Positions 1 to 8,643 of a stretch of DNA of 64,000 bases are shown one piece after another; the first letter of the stretch is position 1; every line of letters begins with the position of its first letter. Origin of the DNA: an uncultured Alistipes sp. (lineage in GTDB: Bacteria > Bacteroidota > Bacteroidia > Bacteroidales > Rikenellaceae); NCBI GenBank assembly GCA_910584485.1, contig CAJUAV010000004.1, positions 110,784-174,783 of the forward strand. The letters run 5' to 3'. The notes under the pieces are model-generated. The model was not told the DNA's origin, searched no databases, and saw only the letters and a list, made by a program, of their open reading frames with translations. Both the position numbers and the translations under genes were made by a program.

Positions 1-1552
1 CGTACCAGTTCGTGGAGTCGTTCGGGTCGCCGTGGTTGCCGTAGAGGGCCTCCGAACCGAATTCGGAGAAGATCACGGGCTTGTCGCAGGGGACGTTCCA
101 GACGAACTCCTGCGGGCGGCAGTGCCACGGGGTGTACCAGCCGTAGTACTTGTTGATGCCGATCACGTCCACGAGCTCCGCCACGGGGTCCTCCAGCGTG
201 AGCGAGGTCGGCGTGTCGGTCGTGTGCGAAAAGGCCGAGGTGACCAGGCGCGAGGGATCGAGCGCGCGGCAGTGGCGGATCATCTCCTCCAGCACCCGAT
301 TGCGGTCGGGGCCCGGCGCCGTCTCGTTCGAGACGCTCCACAGGATGATCGCGCAGCGGTTTTTGTCGCGGGCGATCATCTCCGTCACCATGCGGTTCGC
401 CTTGGGCAGCGTCTGCGGATCGGAGAAGGCGATCTTCTGCCACAGCGGCACCTCCTCCCAGAGCAGGATGCCCATCTCTTCGGCCATCCGCACCAGCGCC
501 TCGCAGGCGGGGTAGTGCGTCAGGCGCAGGAAATTACACCCCAGGGCCTTCACCTCGCCCAGCAGCATGCGGGCGTCGGCCTCCGAGAAGGCGCGGCCGC
601 GGCGCTGGGGGATTTCGTCGTGGCAGTTGATGCCCTTCAGAAAGAGGGGCTTGCCGTTGAGCAGGATGCGGCCCCCTTCCGCGGCGACGGTGCGGAAGCC
701 GATGCGCTCGCGGATCGTGTCGTGGCGGCTGCACAGCTCGACCGTGTAGCGCTTCGGGTGTTCGGGCGACCAGCGCTCGAGCCGCACGGGGGCGGAGAGC
801 TCGGCCTTTCCTTCGGCGTCGGTGCGGAGCGTGGCGGAGAAATCCGCTTCGGGAATCGAGAGGCGGACCGTTTCGCCGCGGCCGCCGCCTGCGATCCGCA
901 CCTGTGCCCAAAGCCGCTCGGGATCTTTCGGGTCGAGCCGCACGGTATAGTCTTCGATGAATCGGCGCGGGGTCTCGATCAGCAGGACGCTGCGCGTGAT
1001 GCCGCCGTAGTTCCACCAGTCGTATTTGAGGGCGGGGATCGTTTCGGCCGTGCGGCGGTTGTCGACGCCGACCACGATGAAGTTGTTCCCCGCGCGCACC
1101 TTGTCGCCGATCTCGAACTGGAACGGCGTGAAGCCCCCTTCGTGCGAGCCGAGTTTCTCGCCGTTGAGGTAGACCGTCGTGCGATAGTTGGCGGCGCCGA
1201 AGTAGAGGAACAGCCGCTTGTCGGGCGAGGGCGCGCAGTCGAAATCGCGCTTGTACCAGACGGTGCTTTCGTAATATTTCAGTTCGGGGCACTGGGAGTT
1301 CCAGTCGCCCGGCACGTCGAGGCGGAAGCCGTCGTCGAAGGTGCACTCCACGAAACGGCCCTTTTCGGCCGCCGTCCGGTTTTTGTAGATCTCCATCTGT
1401 TCGCCGCAGGCGTACAGATCCACGACGGCCTGCCAGCGGCCGTCGAGCGGGCGGGCGTTGCGGCCCGAAACGTTCGTCATGAAGGGTTGTGCCGAGAGGT
1501 GCAGGATCGACAGCAGGCAGGCGATCAGGCAGGCGGAGCCCGTTTTTCTCAT
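1..1552 (-). CDS. Glycoside hydrolase family 2, beta-glucuronidase/beta-galactosidase-like (3' end outside window)
   Basis: Retaining exo-glycosidase of family GH2, exported (hydrophobic signal of about 22 residues after the MRKTG start). About 517 residues are visible; the C-terminus lies beyond base 1. The order is jelly-roll sugar-binding domain, immunoglobulin-like domain (ending near ERIGFRT), then the TIM barrel starting at LLNGKPLFLKGINCHDE. The acid/base is E410 in SVSNETA and the nucleophile is E497 in FSEFGSEALYG. The spacing of 87 residues is close to that of E. coli GusA. The uronate-binding NxK motif of true glucuronidases would lie past the window edge, so galactosidase or glucuronidase cannot be separated. 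It is downstream of the sigma and FecR genes on the same strand and is probably a member of the PUL regulon. Confidence 0.9.
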   Translation of the reverse strand, partial: MRKTGSACLIACLLSILHLSAQPFMTNVSGRNARPLDGRWQAVVDLYACGEQMEIYKNRTAAEKGRFVECTFDDGFRLDVPGDWNSQCPELKYYESTVWYKRDFDCAPSPDKRLFLYFGAANYRTTVYLNGEKLGSHEGGFTPFQFEIGDKVRAGNNFIVVGVDNRRTAETIPALKYDWWNYGGITRSVLLIETPRRFIEDYTVRLDPKDPERLWAQVRIAGGGRGETVRLSIPEADFSATLRTDAEGKAELSAPVRLERWSPEHPKRYTVELCSRHDTIRERIGFRTVAAEGGRILLNGKPLFLKGINCHDEIPQRRGRAFSEADARMLLGEVKALGCNFLRLTHYPACEALVRMAEEMGILLWEEVPLWQKIAFSDPQTLPKANRMVTEMIARDKNRCAIILWSVSNETAPGPDRNRVLEEMIRHCRALDPSRLVTSAFSHTTDTPTSLTLEDPVAELVDVIGINKYYGWYTPWHCRPQEFVWNVPCDKPVIFSEFGSEALYGNHGDPNDSTNWY

Positions 1553-1553
1553 G

Positions 1554-1609
1554 TTGATAAAGTGTTTGAAGGTTCCTTGCGACGTCCGTTGCGGAGCGTC
1601 CTTTATCAA
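1554..1609 (-). promoter_or_regulatory. Inverted repeat abutting the GH2 start codon
   Basis: TTGATAAAG (1554-1562) and CTTTATCAA (1601-1609) form a perfect 9-bp inverted repeat with a 38-base loop. In the GH2 transcript the proximal arm ends one base before the ATG at 1552, so folding would place the start codon at the foot of a stem. There is no U tract, so it is not a terminator. A role in translation control is inference. Confidence 0.35.
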
Positions 1610-1659
1610 AGGAGACGGATTTCGGGCCGCCGCGGTCTAAAGGCGGGCGGAAAAGGAGA

Positions 1660-2952
1660 TCATCCTGCCGCGTTTTCGAAAGTGCGGCGACGCGACGGAT
1701 CCACGGAGACGGTGATGCGGCCGCGTTCGATCGTGTAGCGGATCGGCGTGGCGTGGCGCAGCAGCCGCATGATCTCCTCGATGGTTTCGTTCTCGAACGC
1801 CCCCGTGAAGCGGTAGGCCCCCGCCTCCGACTGGCGGAAGCGGATCGTGACGTTGTAGCGGCGTTCGAGTTTTTCGGCCAGCGAGGCGAGCGTTTCGTAT
1901 TCGACGATCCAGCGGGGATCCTTCCAGGAGGTGTGGAGCAGGGTCTTCACGTTCGAGATGCGGAGGGCGGGGATCTCTTTTGCGCGTACCTGCTCGGCGA
2001 GCGCCGCCTCTTCGGGATGGAGCGTGCCGCTGCGGAGCACCGAATCGCCGCCGCGGTAATAGAGGCAGCTCTGGCGGGGCGTCAGCTCGATGTCGAAGCT
2101 GCGGTTGCGGCGGGAGAGCCCCTGCACGCGGACGCTGCCCGATTCGAGCGTCGTGGTCACGAACTGCTCCTCGGGGTAGGCCTTTACGTTGAAGGCCGTG
2201 CCCGTGGCGACGATCGCCAGCTCGCCCGCGCGCACCACGAAGGGGCGTTCGGCATCGGCCCGCACCTTGAAGAAGGCCTCCCCCTGCAGGGCCACGGTGC
2301 GCTCTTCGCGGCCGTAGTCGGTCGTGTAGGTCAGCGTGCTGCCCGCATTGAGGCGGATGACGGTGCCGTCGGGGAGCGTCGCCGAGGCGAGCGATCCGCG
2401 GCTGGCGCGGAAGAGCATCGTGTCGGGCACGAAGCGCTCGGCGAGCGCTTCGGCCGCGGGCGGCGCGGGTGCGATCGCGCGGTGCAGCAGGGCGCCGCCG
2501 CCTGCCGCTCCTGCCAGCAGCAGCACGGCCGCAGCGGAGCGGACGAACGATCGGAGGACGCTGCGGCGACGTGCCTGCCGCTCCTCGCGCGGCAGGGGCT
2601 GCGGGTGCCGTTCGGGAGGTCGCTGCCCGAAATGTCGCTTGTCGGAAGGCCGCTGCCCGTCGTGCGGCGCACGCTGCTGCTCGTTCGGCTGCGCGGGTCG
2701 TTCGAGGGGTTGCTGCGCCTCCTCGTCGCGGGCGATCGCCCGTTTGAGGCGGGCGAGGGCGGCGGCGGGATCGGGTGTCGAGTCGGGTGCTGCGGTCGCC
2801 GAGACCATCCACAGGTTACGCAGCGTGTCGAAGCGGGCACGGTTCTCCCCGCTTGCGCGTTTCCACGCAAGCAGCGTCCGGTTCTCTTCGGCGGTGGTTT
2901 CACCCCGAAAAAAACGGAACAGAAGATCGTCTGGGTCGAAGGGAGCGTGCAT
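1660..2952 (-). CDS. FecR-family anti-sigma factor
   Basis: Inner-membrane anti-sigma factor that would hold the adjacent ECF sigma factor until a TonB receptor signals (430 residues). The N-terminal cytoplasmic domain (DDLLFRFFRGETTAEE, about residues 8-60) is typical of Bacteroidetes FecR. A long Q/P/R-rich linker follows, then one membrane helix near residues 135-155 (AAAVLLLAGAAGGGALL), the periplasmic FecR domain with LPDGTVIRLNAGSTLTY, and a C-terminal DUF4974-like domain (LAEKLERRYNV). The start is 19 bp downstream of the sigma gene end, so the two are co-transcribed. Its C-terminal half closely resembles the FecR encoded divergently at 3714. Confidence 0.93.
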   Translation of the reverse strand: MHAPFDPDDLLFRFFRGETTAEENRTLLAWKRASGENRARFDTLRNLWMVSATAAPDSTPDPAAALARLKRAIARDEEAQQPLERPAQPNEQQRAPHDGQRPSDKRHFGQRPPERHPQPLPREERQARRRSVLRSFVRSAAAVLLLAGAAGGGALLHRAIAPAPPAAEALAERFVPDTMLFRASRGSLASATLPDGTVIRLNAGSTLTYTTDYGREERTVALQGEAFFKVRADAERPFVVRAGELAIVATGTAFNVKAYPEEQFVTTTLESGSVRVQGLSRRNRSFDIELTPRQSCLYYRGGDSVLRSGTLHPEEAALAEQVRAKEIPALRISNVKTLLHTSWKDPRWIVEYETLASLAEKLERRYNVTIRFRQSEAGAYRFTGAFENETIEEIMRLLRHATPIRYTIERGRITVSVDPSRRRTFENAAG

Positions 2953-2971
2953 ATTCCGGGGGCAAAGATAG

Positions 2972-3529
2972 TCAAAAAAACGGTTTGAGCGCTTCGTGCA
3001 GTTTGCGCATCGCGATCACCATCTGATTTTTGACCGTGCTGTGGGCGATGTCGAGCTGGGCCGCGATCTCCAGGTAGGAGAGCCCCTCGCGACGGTTGAG
3101 CAGGAAAATTTTCCGGCACTGTTCGGGGAGCGCGTCGACCGCCTCGCGGAAGCGGCTCTGCAGCTCGTTCGAGTAGAGGCGGTCGAAGACCGGATCGGCC
3201 GCGTCGAGCTCCATGAGTTCGATGCGGCTGCGGAGCTCCTCGATGTCGAGGAGCTTTTGATCGGCGTATTTTCCTTCGCGCAGGGTATCCAGACAGCAGT
3301 TGCGCGTCATGCGGAGCAGGTAGGCCTTCAGGCTCGTCGCGATCGCGATCCGCCGACGGTTTTTCCACAGCTTGAGAAAGACCTCCTGCACGATGTCCTG
3401 CGCCAGCTCCCGATGGCGGACGATGCCCAGCGCATAGGCATACAACAGCTTGTAATGCGACTGGAAAATCGCATCGAAAGAGTCGTCGCAGATGGCTATG
3501 GAGAAGGGTGCGTCAGCGGGTTCGTTCAT
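2972..3529 (-). CDS. ECF RNA polymerase sigma factor (Bacteroidetes sigma-70 family 1)
   Basis: Extracytoplasmic-function sigma factor, 185 residues, the usual length. Region 2 covers about residues 20-90 (AQDIVQEVFLKLWKNR is the conserved core) and region 4 about residues 130-180 (GLSYLEIAAQLDIAHSTVK is the helix-turn-helix). It is co-transcribed with the FecR gene at 1660 and divergent from a second FecR gene. The pairing of ECF sigma, FecR and an STN-bearing SusC in one locus is the classical trans-envelope induction circuit. Its target promoters were not identified. Confidence 0.95.
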   Translation of the reverse strand: MNEPADAPFSIAICDDSFDAIFQSHYKLLYAYALGIVRHRELAQDIVQEVFLKLWKNRRRIAIATSLKAYLLRMTRNCCLDTLREGKYADQKLLDIEELRSRIELMELDAADPVFDRLYSNELQSRFREAVDALPEQCRKIFLLNRREGLSYLEIAAQLDIAHSTVKNQMVIAMRKLHEALKPFF

Positions 3530-3574
3530 CGGTTCGGGGTCGGGCGAGGCCTCCCTTCGAGGGGAATGCCCTCA

Positions 3575-3582
3575 CAAATATA
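3575..3582 (-). promoter_or_regulatory. Probable -7 box of the sigma/FecR operon
   Basis: TATATTTG on the minus strand matches the Bacteroidetes -7 consensus TAnnTTTG, 46 bp before the sigma start codon. The region upstream on that strand is T-rich but has no clean TTG at the -33 position. The rest of the 184-bp divergent spacer shows only a poor match (TATGATTG, 3670-3677) for the rightward operon. Confidence 0.55.
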
Positions 3583-3713
3583 GACAAAAAAACGAATAAA
3601 AAAGACCTCCCCGAATTTTCCGACAAAAAAATCGGATGCCTTTAGACTGCCCCGCCCCGAGTTCCGTCCTATGATTGAACGGAGGTAAAAAAAGCCCTTT
3701 TCTGCTACGACCC

Positions 3714-5066
3714 ATGCCTGAACCGAGCTATGCACCCGATGCCGTGGACGACCTGATCGTCCGTTTCTTCTGCCGCGAGACGGTGCCCGACGAGCACCGC
3801 TTCCTGCGGGAGTGGATCGATCGTTCGCCCGCGAACCGCGCCCGTTTCATCGGTTTTCGGAACGTCTATTTGAGCTCGCTCACCCTTTGTCGGGATGCCG
3901 AGCGGTCGGCCCTGACGGAGCGGGGCCTCTTTCTGCGTCGCCGTGCGGCCGTGCAGGCCGTGCAGGCCGCGCAGGCCTCGCAGGCCTCGCAGGCCTCGCA
4001 GAGCGAGCAAACCGCGCAAACCGCGCAGGCCGCGCAGACCGTCGAGCCGCTCCGCCCGAAACGGCCGACGCGCTCCCGCCCTTCGCCGCGCTCCCCGCAT
4101 CCGCTCCTCGAGTCGCTCTCGCCCTTTTCGTCGCGGCTGCGGCGTACGGCCTCCGCGGCGGCCGTCGTGCTCTTCGCCGCCGGTCTGTGGTGCGGCCTGC
4201 CGCAGCTTCGGCGCCCCGACCGCCCGACGGTCGGCATGCCCGCCGAGCGGGTCGAATTCAGCGTCTCGTTCGGCTCGCGCGCCTCGACGACGCTGCCCGA
4301 CGGCAGCCGCATCCGCCTCAATGCGGGCAGCCGCATCAGCTATGCGCCCGATTTCAACCGCAGCAGCCGCGAAGTGCGGCTGGAGGGCGAAGCCTATTTC
4401 GACGTGCGGACCGATCCCGCGAAACCCTTCGTCGTGCAGGCGCGCGATCTTTCGATCGTCGCCACGGGCACCGCTTTCAACGTCTCGGCCTACGAGGAGG
4501 ATCCCGCCGTGACGACGACGCTCGTGCGCGGAGCCGTCACGATCGACGGCGCTCACCTTGCGGAGCCGATCCGCATCGCCCCGAACCAGACGGTCGCCTG
4601 CTTCGGCGGCGAGAACGGACGGGCCGCCATGGCGCGCGTGCTCGAAGATGCGCAGCACGCTCCCGTCGCGCGCGATGTGGCGGTGATCCCCCACCTGCCC
4701 GCCTTGCGCATGGAGGACGACCCGCTGGTCCGCACCTCGTGGAAGGAGGAGCGCTGGGTGATCGAGAGCGAGCGCCTCGAATCGCTCATGGCCCGCATCG
4801 AGCGGCGCTACAACGTCTCGGTCCGCTTCGACGGCGATCGACGGATCCGCGACTACCGCTTCAACGGCTCCTTCGAAGGGGAGACGATCGACGAGGTGCT
4901 GCGGATCATCCGCCGGGCCCTGCCCGTCGACTACGAAATCGACAAGGGGATCGTACGCCTCTTCCCCGACGAGCGGCTGCAACGCCGCTTCGACCGCGCC
5001 GCCGCACGGCCCGCGGGTTCCGATACCGACCGACGACCCGATCCATCCGACCGACCGAATACCTGA
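3714..5066 (+). CDS. Second FecR-family anti-sigma factor, with tandem-repeat linker
   Basis: Paralogue of the FecR at 1660, 450 residues from the ATG at 3714. A TTG 13 codons upstream is possible, but MPEPSYAPDAVDDLIVRF aligns with the other FecR start. It has the N-terminal sigma-binding domain, then a linker with ten three-residue repeats of the form [VAS]-Q-[AST] (about residues 80-109), a membrane helix (SAAAVVLFAAGLWCGL), the FecR domain (LPDGSRIRLNAGSRISY) and a C-terminal domain ending in VDYEIDKGIVRLF. No sigma gene accompanies it. It starts the rightward PUL operon and ends 4 bp before the GH2 gene. It may share the divergent sigma factor, which is inference. Confidence 0.92.
   Translation: MPEPSYAPDAVDDLIVRFFCRETVPDEHRFLREWIDRSPANRARFIGFRNVYLSSLTLCRDAERSALTERGLFLRRRAAVQAVQAAQASQASQASQSEQTAQTAQAAQTVEPLRPKRPTRSRPSPRSPHPLLESLSPFSSRLRRTASAAAVVLFAAGLWCGLPQLRRPDRPTVGMPAERVEFSVSFGSRASTTLPDGSRIRLNAGSRISYAPDFNRSSREVRLEGEAYFDVRTDPAKPFVVQARDLSIVATGTAFNVSAYEEDPAVTTTLVRGAVTIDGAHLAEPIRIAPNQTVACFGGENGRAAMARVLEDAQHAPVARDVAVIPHLPALRMEDDPLVRTSWKEERWVIESERLESLMARIERRYNVSVRFDGDRRIRDYRFNGSFEGETIDEVLRIIRRALPVDYEIDKGIVRLFPDERLQRRFDRAAARPAGSDTDRRPDPSDRPNT
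3951..4040 (+). repeat. Ten-unit 9-bp tandem repeat inside the second FecR gene
   Basis: Ten consecutive in-frame 9-mers, variants of GCGCAGGCC/TCGCAGGCC, encode VQA VQA AQA SQA SQA SQS and four further triplets. Units 1 and 2 are identical, as are 4 and 5, which indicates recent duplication. Because units are 9 bp, gain or loss keeps the frame and changes only the length of the linker between the sigma-binding domain and the membrane helix. Confidence 0.9.
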
Positions 5067-5070
5067 CCTT

Positions 5071-8000
5071 ATGATGAAACACCTCTGCCGAACCGTTGCC
5101 GCGACTGCGGCCCTCTGTCTGCTGGGCGGCGCCGCCCGCGCCGCCGAAGAGAACCTCGCACTGAACCGCCCCGTGAAGGTCTCCTCCACCGACCACGCCC
5201 CCACGCAGGGCGAGTTCGCCGTGGACGGCGAGACCCAGACGGGCTGGCGGGCCCGCTTTTTCGCCGACTACGAGGCGGACGCGAAGCCGGTCCGCACGCT
5301 GCCCCAGTGGATCGAAATCGATCTCCAGGCGGCGTGCGAGCTGACCTCGGTGCGCCTCTTCTGCGAGGCGGATGCCTCCACGCCCGCCTATGTCGAGGAC
5401 CGGCGCTTTACGCTGGGCCACGAAATCTATTCGAGCTACCCGACCCGCTATCGGATCGAGGGCTCGGCGACGGGGGCCCGATGGAGCGTGCTGGCGCGCG
5501 TTGCGGACGGTCGGGGCGGCTGGCGCGAGACGCCGCTGCCGCGCGGGAGCTGGCGCTTCGTCCGCATCGTGATCGAGGAGGTCTCCTCGGAGCTGCCCGC
5601 GGGCATCAACGAAATCGAAATCTACGGCACCTCGCCCGTCGCGCGTCCCGCGACGAACGGCTGGAAGGAGCGCCGCAAACCCAAGGCGGCGCACCGCCCC
5701 GAACCGCGCCTGCGCTCCGCCTCGGTGCTGCCGCTCGCCGAAGGGTGGGAGATGACCTGCGAAGGGTGGTACGGCACCGACGACGGGGCGAAGGTCTCGC
5801 GGGCGGGATTTCGGACCGAACGGTGGTACGACGCGACGGTCCCCGGGACGGTCGTGGCCACGCTCGTCGAACAGGAGGTCTTCCCCGATCCCGTGGCGGG
5901 GCTCGACAACCTGAAGATTCCCGAGGTGCTCTGTCGGCGCAACTGGTGGTACCGCCGCTCGTTCCGCCTCCCGAAGGGGTTCGACACGGCACAGCGCCGC
6001 ATCCTGCTCGAGGCCGACCAGGTGAACCACCACGCCGAGTTCTGGGTGAACGGCCGTCGGGCGGGGACGATCGACCGCTGCTTCGTGCAGGGATCGTTCG
6101 ACGTGACCCCTCTGATTGACCCGACGGGCGAAAACGTCGTCGCCGTGCGCATCTCGCCCATGGAGCTGGTCGGGGTCCCGGGCGACAAGGGGGCCGCGGG
6201 CAACGCCTGGGTCAACTCGCGCGTCATCAGCCGCTCGTCGCCGACCTACATCTGCTCCTCGGGCTGGGACTGGATGCCCGCCATGCGCGATCGCGGCATC
6301 GGCATCCTCGACGAGGTGCGCCTGCGCAGCGTCGGAAACGTGACGCTGACCCATCCCCACGTGCAGACCGACCTGCCGCTGCCCGATACGACGCGCGCCT
6401 TCGTGCGGCTGAACGTACCCGTGCGCAACGATTCGGACCGCGCACGGCGGGTGACCGTGCGCGCCGCCTTCGATCGGGTGTCGGTCGAGCGGACGGTGAC
6501 GCTCGCCGCGGGCGAGTGCCGCGAGGTGACCTTCGGTCCCGAAACCCACTCGGCGCTCGTGCTGCGGCGGCCGAAGCTGTGGTGGCCGAACGGCTACGGG
6601 GCGCAGCACCTCTACGAGCTGACCGTGACCGCCTCCGAGGAGGGGCGGATCAGCGACCGCTACGACTGCCGCTTCGGCGTGCGCAAAATCACCTGCAACG
6701 TGCCCTTGAGCAAGCCGCGGCGGGGCACCTGTGAAATCGGACGCACCGAGGCGCGCTACGTGCGCATCTTCATGGAGGAGTCGGCCGTCGACCGCTTCGG
6801 CATGTTCGATTTTTCGGTCTACGACAGCCGCGACGAGGAGCGCGATCTGGCGGCGTGGCAGCCGGCCGAGGTCTCCTCGGTCCGCGGCCCGAAATACCCC
6901 GCATCGAACCTGACCGATGTGCGGGGCGTCTCGAAATGGTTCTCGGCGGGCGACCGCGACGAATGGGCGCTGGTCGATCTGGGCGAACGGAAAACGTTCG
7001 ACCGCGTCGTCGCGGGCTGGGACTCGGACGGGCTGGCGGCCCGATACCGCATCGAGGTCTCGGACGACAAACGAACGTGGCGCACCGTGCGCACCTGCAC
7101 CGAGACCCCCTCCGAGCACCTCGTGCTGACGGTCAACGGCGTGCGGATCTTCTGCCGGGGCGGCAACTGGGGGTTGAGCGAACTGGCCCTGCGCATGCCC
7201 CGCGAGCGGATGGAGACCGCCCTGCGTTTCCACCGCGATTCGAAGATGAACATGATCCGCGCCTGGATGGGCAACTTCCTCCACCCCGATTTCTTCGACT
7301 GCTGCGATGCCTGCGGCGTGCTGGTCTTCTCCGATCTGTGGGGCGGCCATCCCGACGATCCGGTCCGCTACGGCGAAATCGCCCGCGAAAACATCCTGCG
7401 CTTCCGCAACCACCCCTCGATCGCCCTGTGGTGCGCCAGCAACGAGACCTATCCCGCGATCGGCATCGACCGCAGCATCCGCGAGGCGGTCCGCAGCTGC
7501 GACAGCACGCGCCTCTACCTGGCCCACTCGGCCGACGACGTCGTCTGGGGCGGCGAGGGTCCCTATTTCTGGCTTCCGCCCGTTGAATACTACCGCATGG
7601 CCCACGGCTTCAAGTCGGAGATCGGGCTGCCGACGGTGCCCGTCTACGAGACGATGCTCCGCCTCTGCGGCACGGATCGGGCGTGGCCCATCGGCGAGAC
7701 GTGGTACTACCACGACTACAGCGCCAAGAGCGGACAGGCGATCGGCCGCTACATCGAGGCGTTCGAATCGCGGCTCGGCCCCGTCCGTTCGATGGAGGAT
7801 TACTGCCGCAAGGCGCAGTTCGTCAACTACGATAACATTCGGGCCATGTTCGAGGCGTGGAACCACCGCCTCTGGAACGACTGCTCGGGCGTGCTGCTGT
7901 GGATGACCCATCCGGCCTGGTATTCGACCGTCTGGCAGACCTACGACTACGATTTCGAGGTGAACGGCTCGTGGGCGGGGGCCAAGAAGGGGTGCGAGAG

Positions 8001-8613
8001 CATCCACGTGCAGGCCTCGCTGCCCGACTGGCAGGCGGAGGCCGTCAACCACACGGCGCGGCCGCTGAAGGGCGTTACCGTGACGGCCGACGTCTGCGAC
8101 GTCCGCGGCCGCCGGTACGGAGCGACGCAGCGGGCGAAGCTCGACCTGCCCGCCTCGGAGATGCGGCCCGCCTTCGCGATCGATTTCGCCCCCGACCTGC
8201 CCCCGCTGCACTTCGTGCGGCTCGAGATGCGCGATCGGAGCGGCCGCCTGCTTTCGGAGAATTTCTACTGGCGGTACGACAAACCCGAGTCGATGCGTCT
8301 GCTGAACGAGATCGGCGACGCCCGCATCGAAGCCTCGGCCGAGCGGACCGAGCGCGAGGGCCGCAGCTGCTGGCGGGTCGAGCTGACCAATCGGGGAGAG
8401 GTCGTCGCCGCCATGATCCGCCTCTCGCTGCGCGACGCCGTGAGCGGCGAGCGGATCCTGCCCGCCCTCTATACGGACAACTATTTCTGGATGCTGCCCG
8501 GCGAGCGGAAAACCGTATGGGTCGACTGCGACCCCTCGGCGGCGGCGGGCTGCCGGCCCGAGGTCCGCGTGTCGGGCTACAACCTCCCCGCCTGCTCGGC
8601 CGAATCGCGATGA
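5071..8613 (+). CDS. GH2 glycosidase with N-terminal and internal discoidin-like domains
   Basis: Exported enzyme of 1180 residues. After a signal peptide (ends near GGAARA), residues about 27-190 form an F5/8 type C (CBM32-like) module (LALNRPVKVSS at its start). GH2 sandwich and Ig-like domains run to about 535 (CRFGVRKI). A second discoidin-like segment (about 540-685, ALVDLGERKTFDRVVAGWD) is inserted before the barrel, which resumes at NGVRIFCRGGNWG. Acid/base is E792 (CASNET); nucleophile is E850 in GFKSEIGLPTVP, the arrangement of the beta-mannosidase and exo-beta-glucosaminidase branch. It lies between fecR and susC in the operon. The substrate is unknown. Confidence 0.9.
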   Translation: MMKHLCRTVAATAALCLLGGAARAAEENLALNRPVKVSSTDHAPTQGEFAVDGETQTGWRARFFADYEADAKPVRTLPQWIEIDLQAACELTSVRLFCEADASTPAYVEDRRFTLGHEIYSSYPTRYRIEGSATGARWSVLARVADGRGGWRETPLPRGSWRFVRIVIEEVSSELPAGINEIEIYGTSPVARPATNGWKERRKPKAAHRPEPRLRSASVLPLAEGWEMTCEGWYGTDDGAKVSRAGFRTERWYDATVPGTVVATLVEQEVFPDPVAGLDNLKIPEVLCRRNWWYRRSFRLPKGFDTAQRRILLEADQVNHHAEFWVNGRRAGTIDRCFVQGSFDVTPLIDPTGENVVAVRISPMELVGVPGDKGAAGNAWVNSRVISRSSPTYICSSGWDWMPAMRDRGIGILDEVRLRSVGNVTLTHPHVQTDLPLPDTTRAFVRLNVPVRNDSDRARRVTVRAAFDRVSVERTVTLAAGECREVTFGPETHSALVLRRPKLWWPNGYGAQHLYELTVTASEEGRISDRYDCRFGVRKITCNVPLSKPRRGTCEIGRTEARYVRIFMEESAVDRFGMFDFSVYDSRDEERDLAAWQPAEVSSVRGPKYPASNLTDVRGVSKWFSAGDRDEWALVDLGERKTFDRVVAGWDSDGLAARYRIEVSDDKRTWRTVRTCTETPSEHLVLTVNGVRIFCRGGNWGLSELALRMPRERMETALRFHRDSKMNMIRAWMGNFLHPDFFDCCDACGVLVFSDLWGGHPDDPVRYGEIARENILRFRNHPSIALWCASNETYPAIGIDRSIREAVRSCDSTRLYLAHSADDVVWGGEGPYFWLPPVEYYRMAHGFKSEIGLPTVPVYETMLRLCGTDRAWPIGETWYYHDYSAKSGQAIGRYIEAFESRLGPVRSMEDYCRKAQFVNYDNIRAMFEAWNHRLWNDCSGVLLWMTHPAWYSTVWQTYDYDFEVNGSWAGAKKGCESIHVQASLPDWQAEAVNHTARPLKGVTVTADVCDVRGRRYGATQRAKLDLPASEMRPAFAIDFAPDLPPLHFVRLEMRDRSGRLLSENFYWRYDKPESMRLLNEIGDARIEASAERTEREGRSCWRVELTNRGEVVAAMIRLSLRDAVSGERILPALYTDNYFWMLPGERKTVWVDCDPSAAAGCRPEVRVSGYNLPACSAESR

Positions 8614-8643
8614 ACCAACCTTAAACTTAAAAATAACCTGCTT

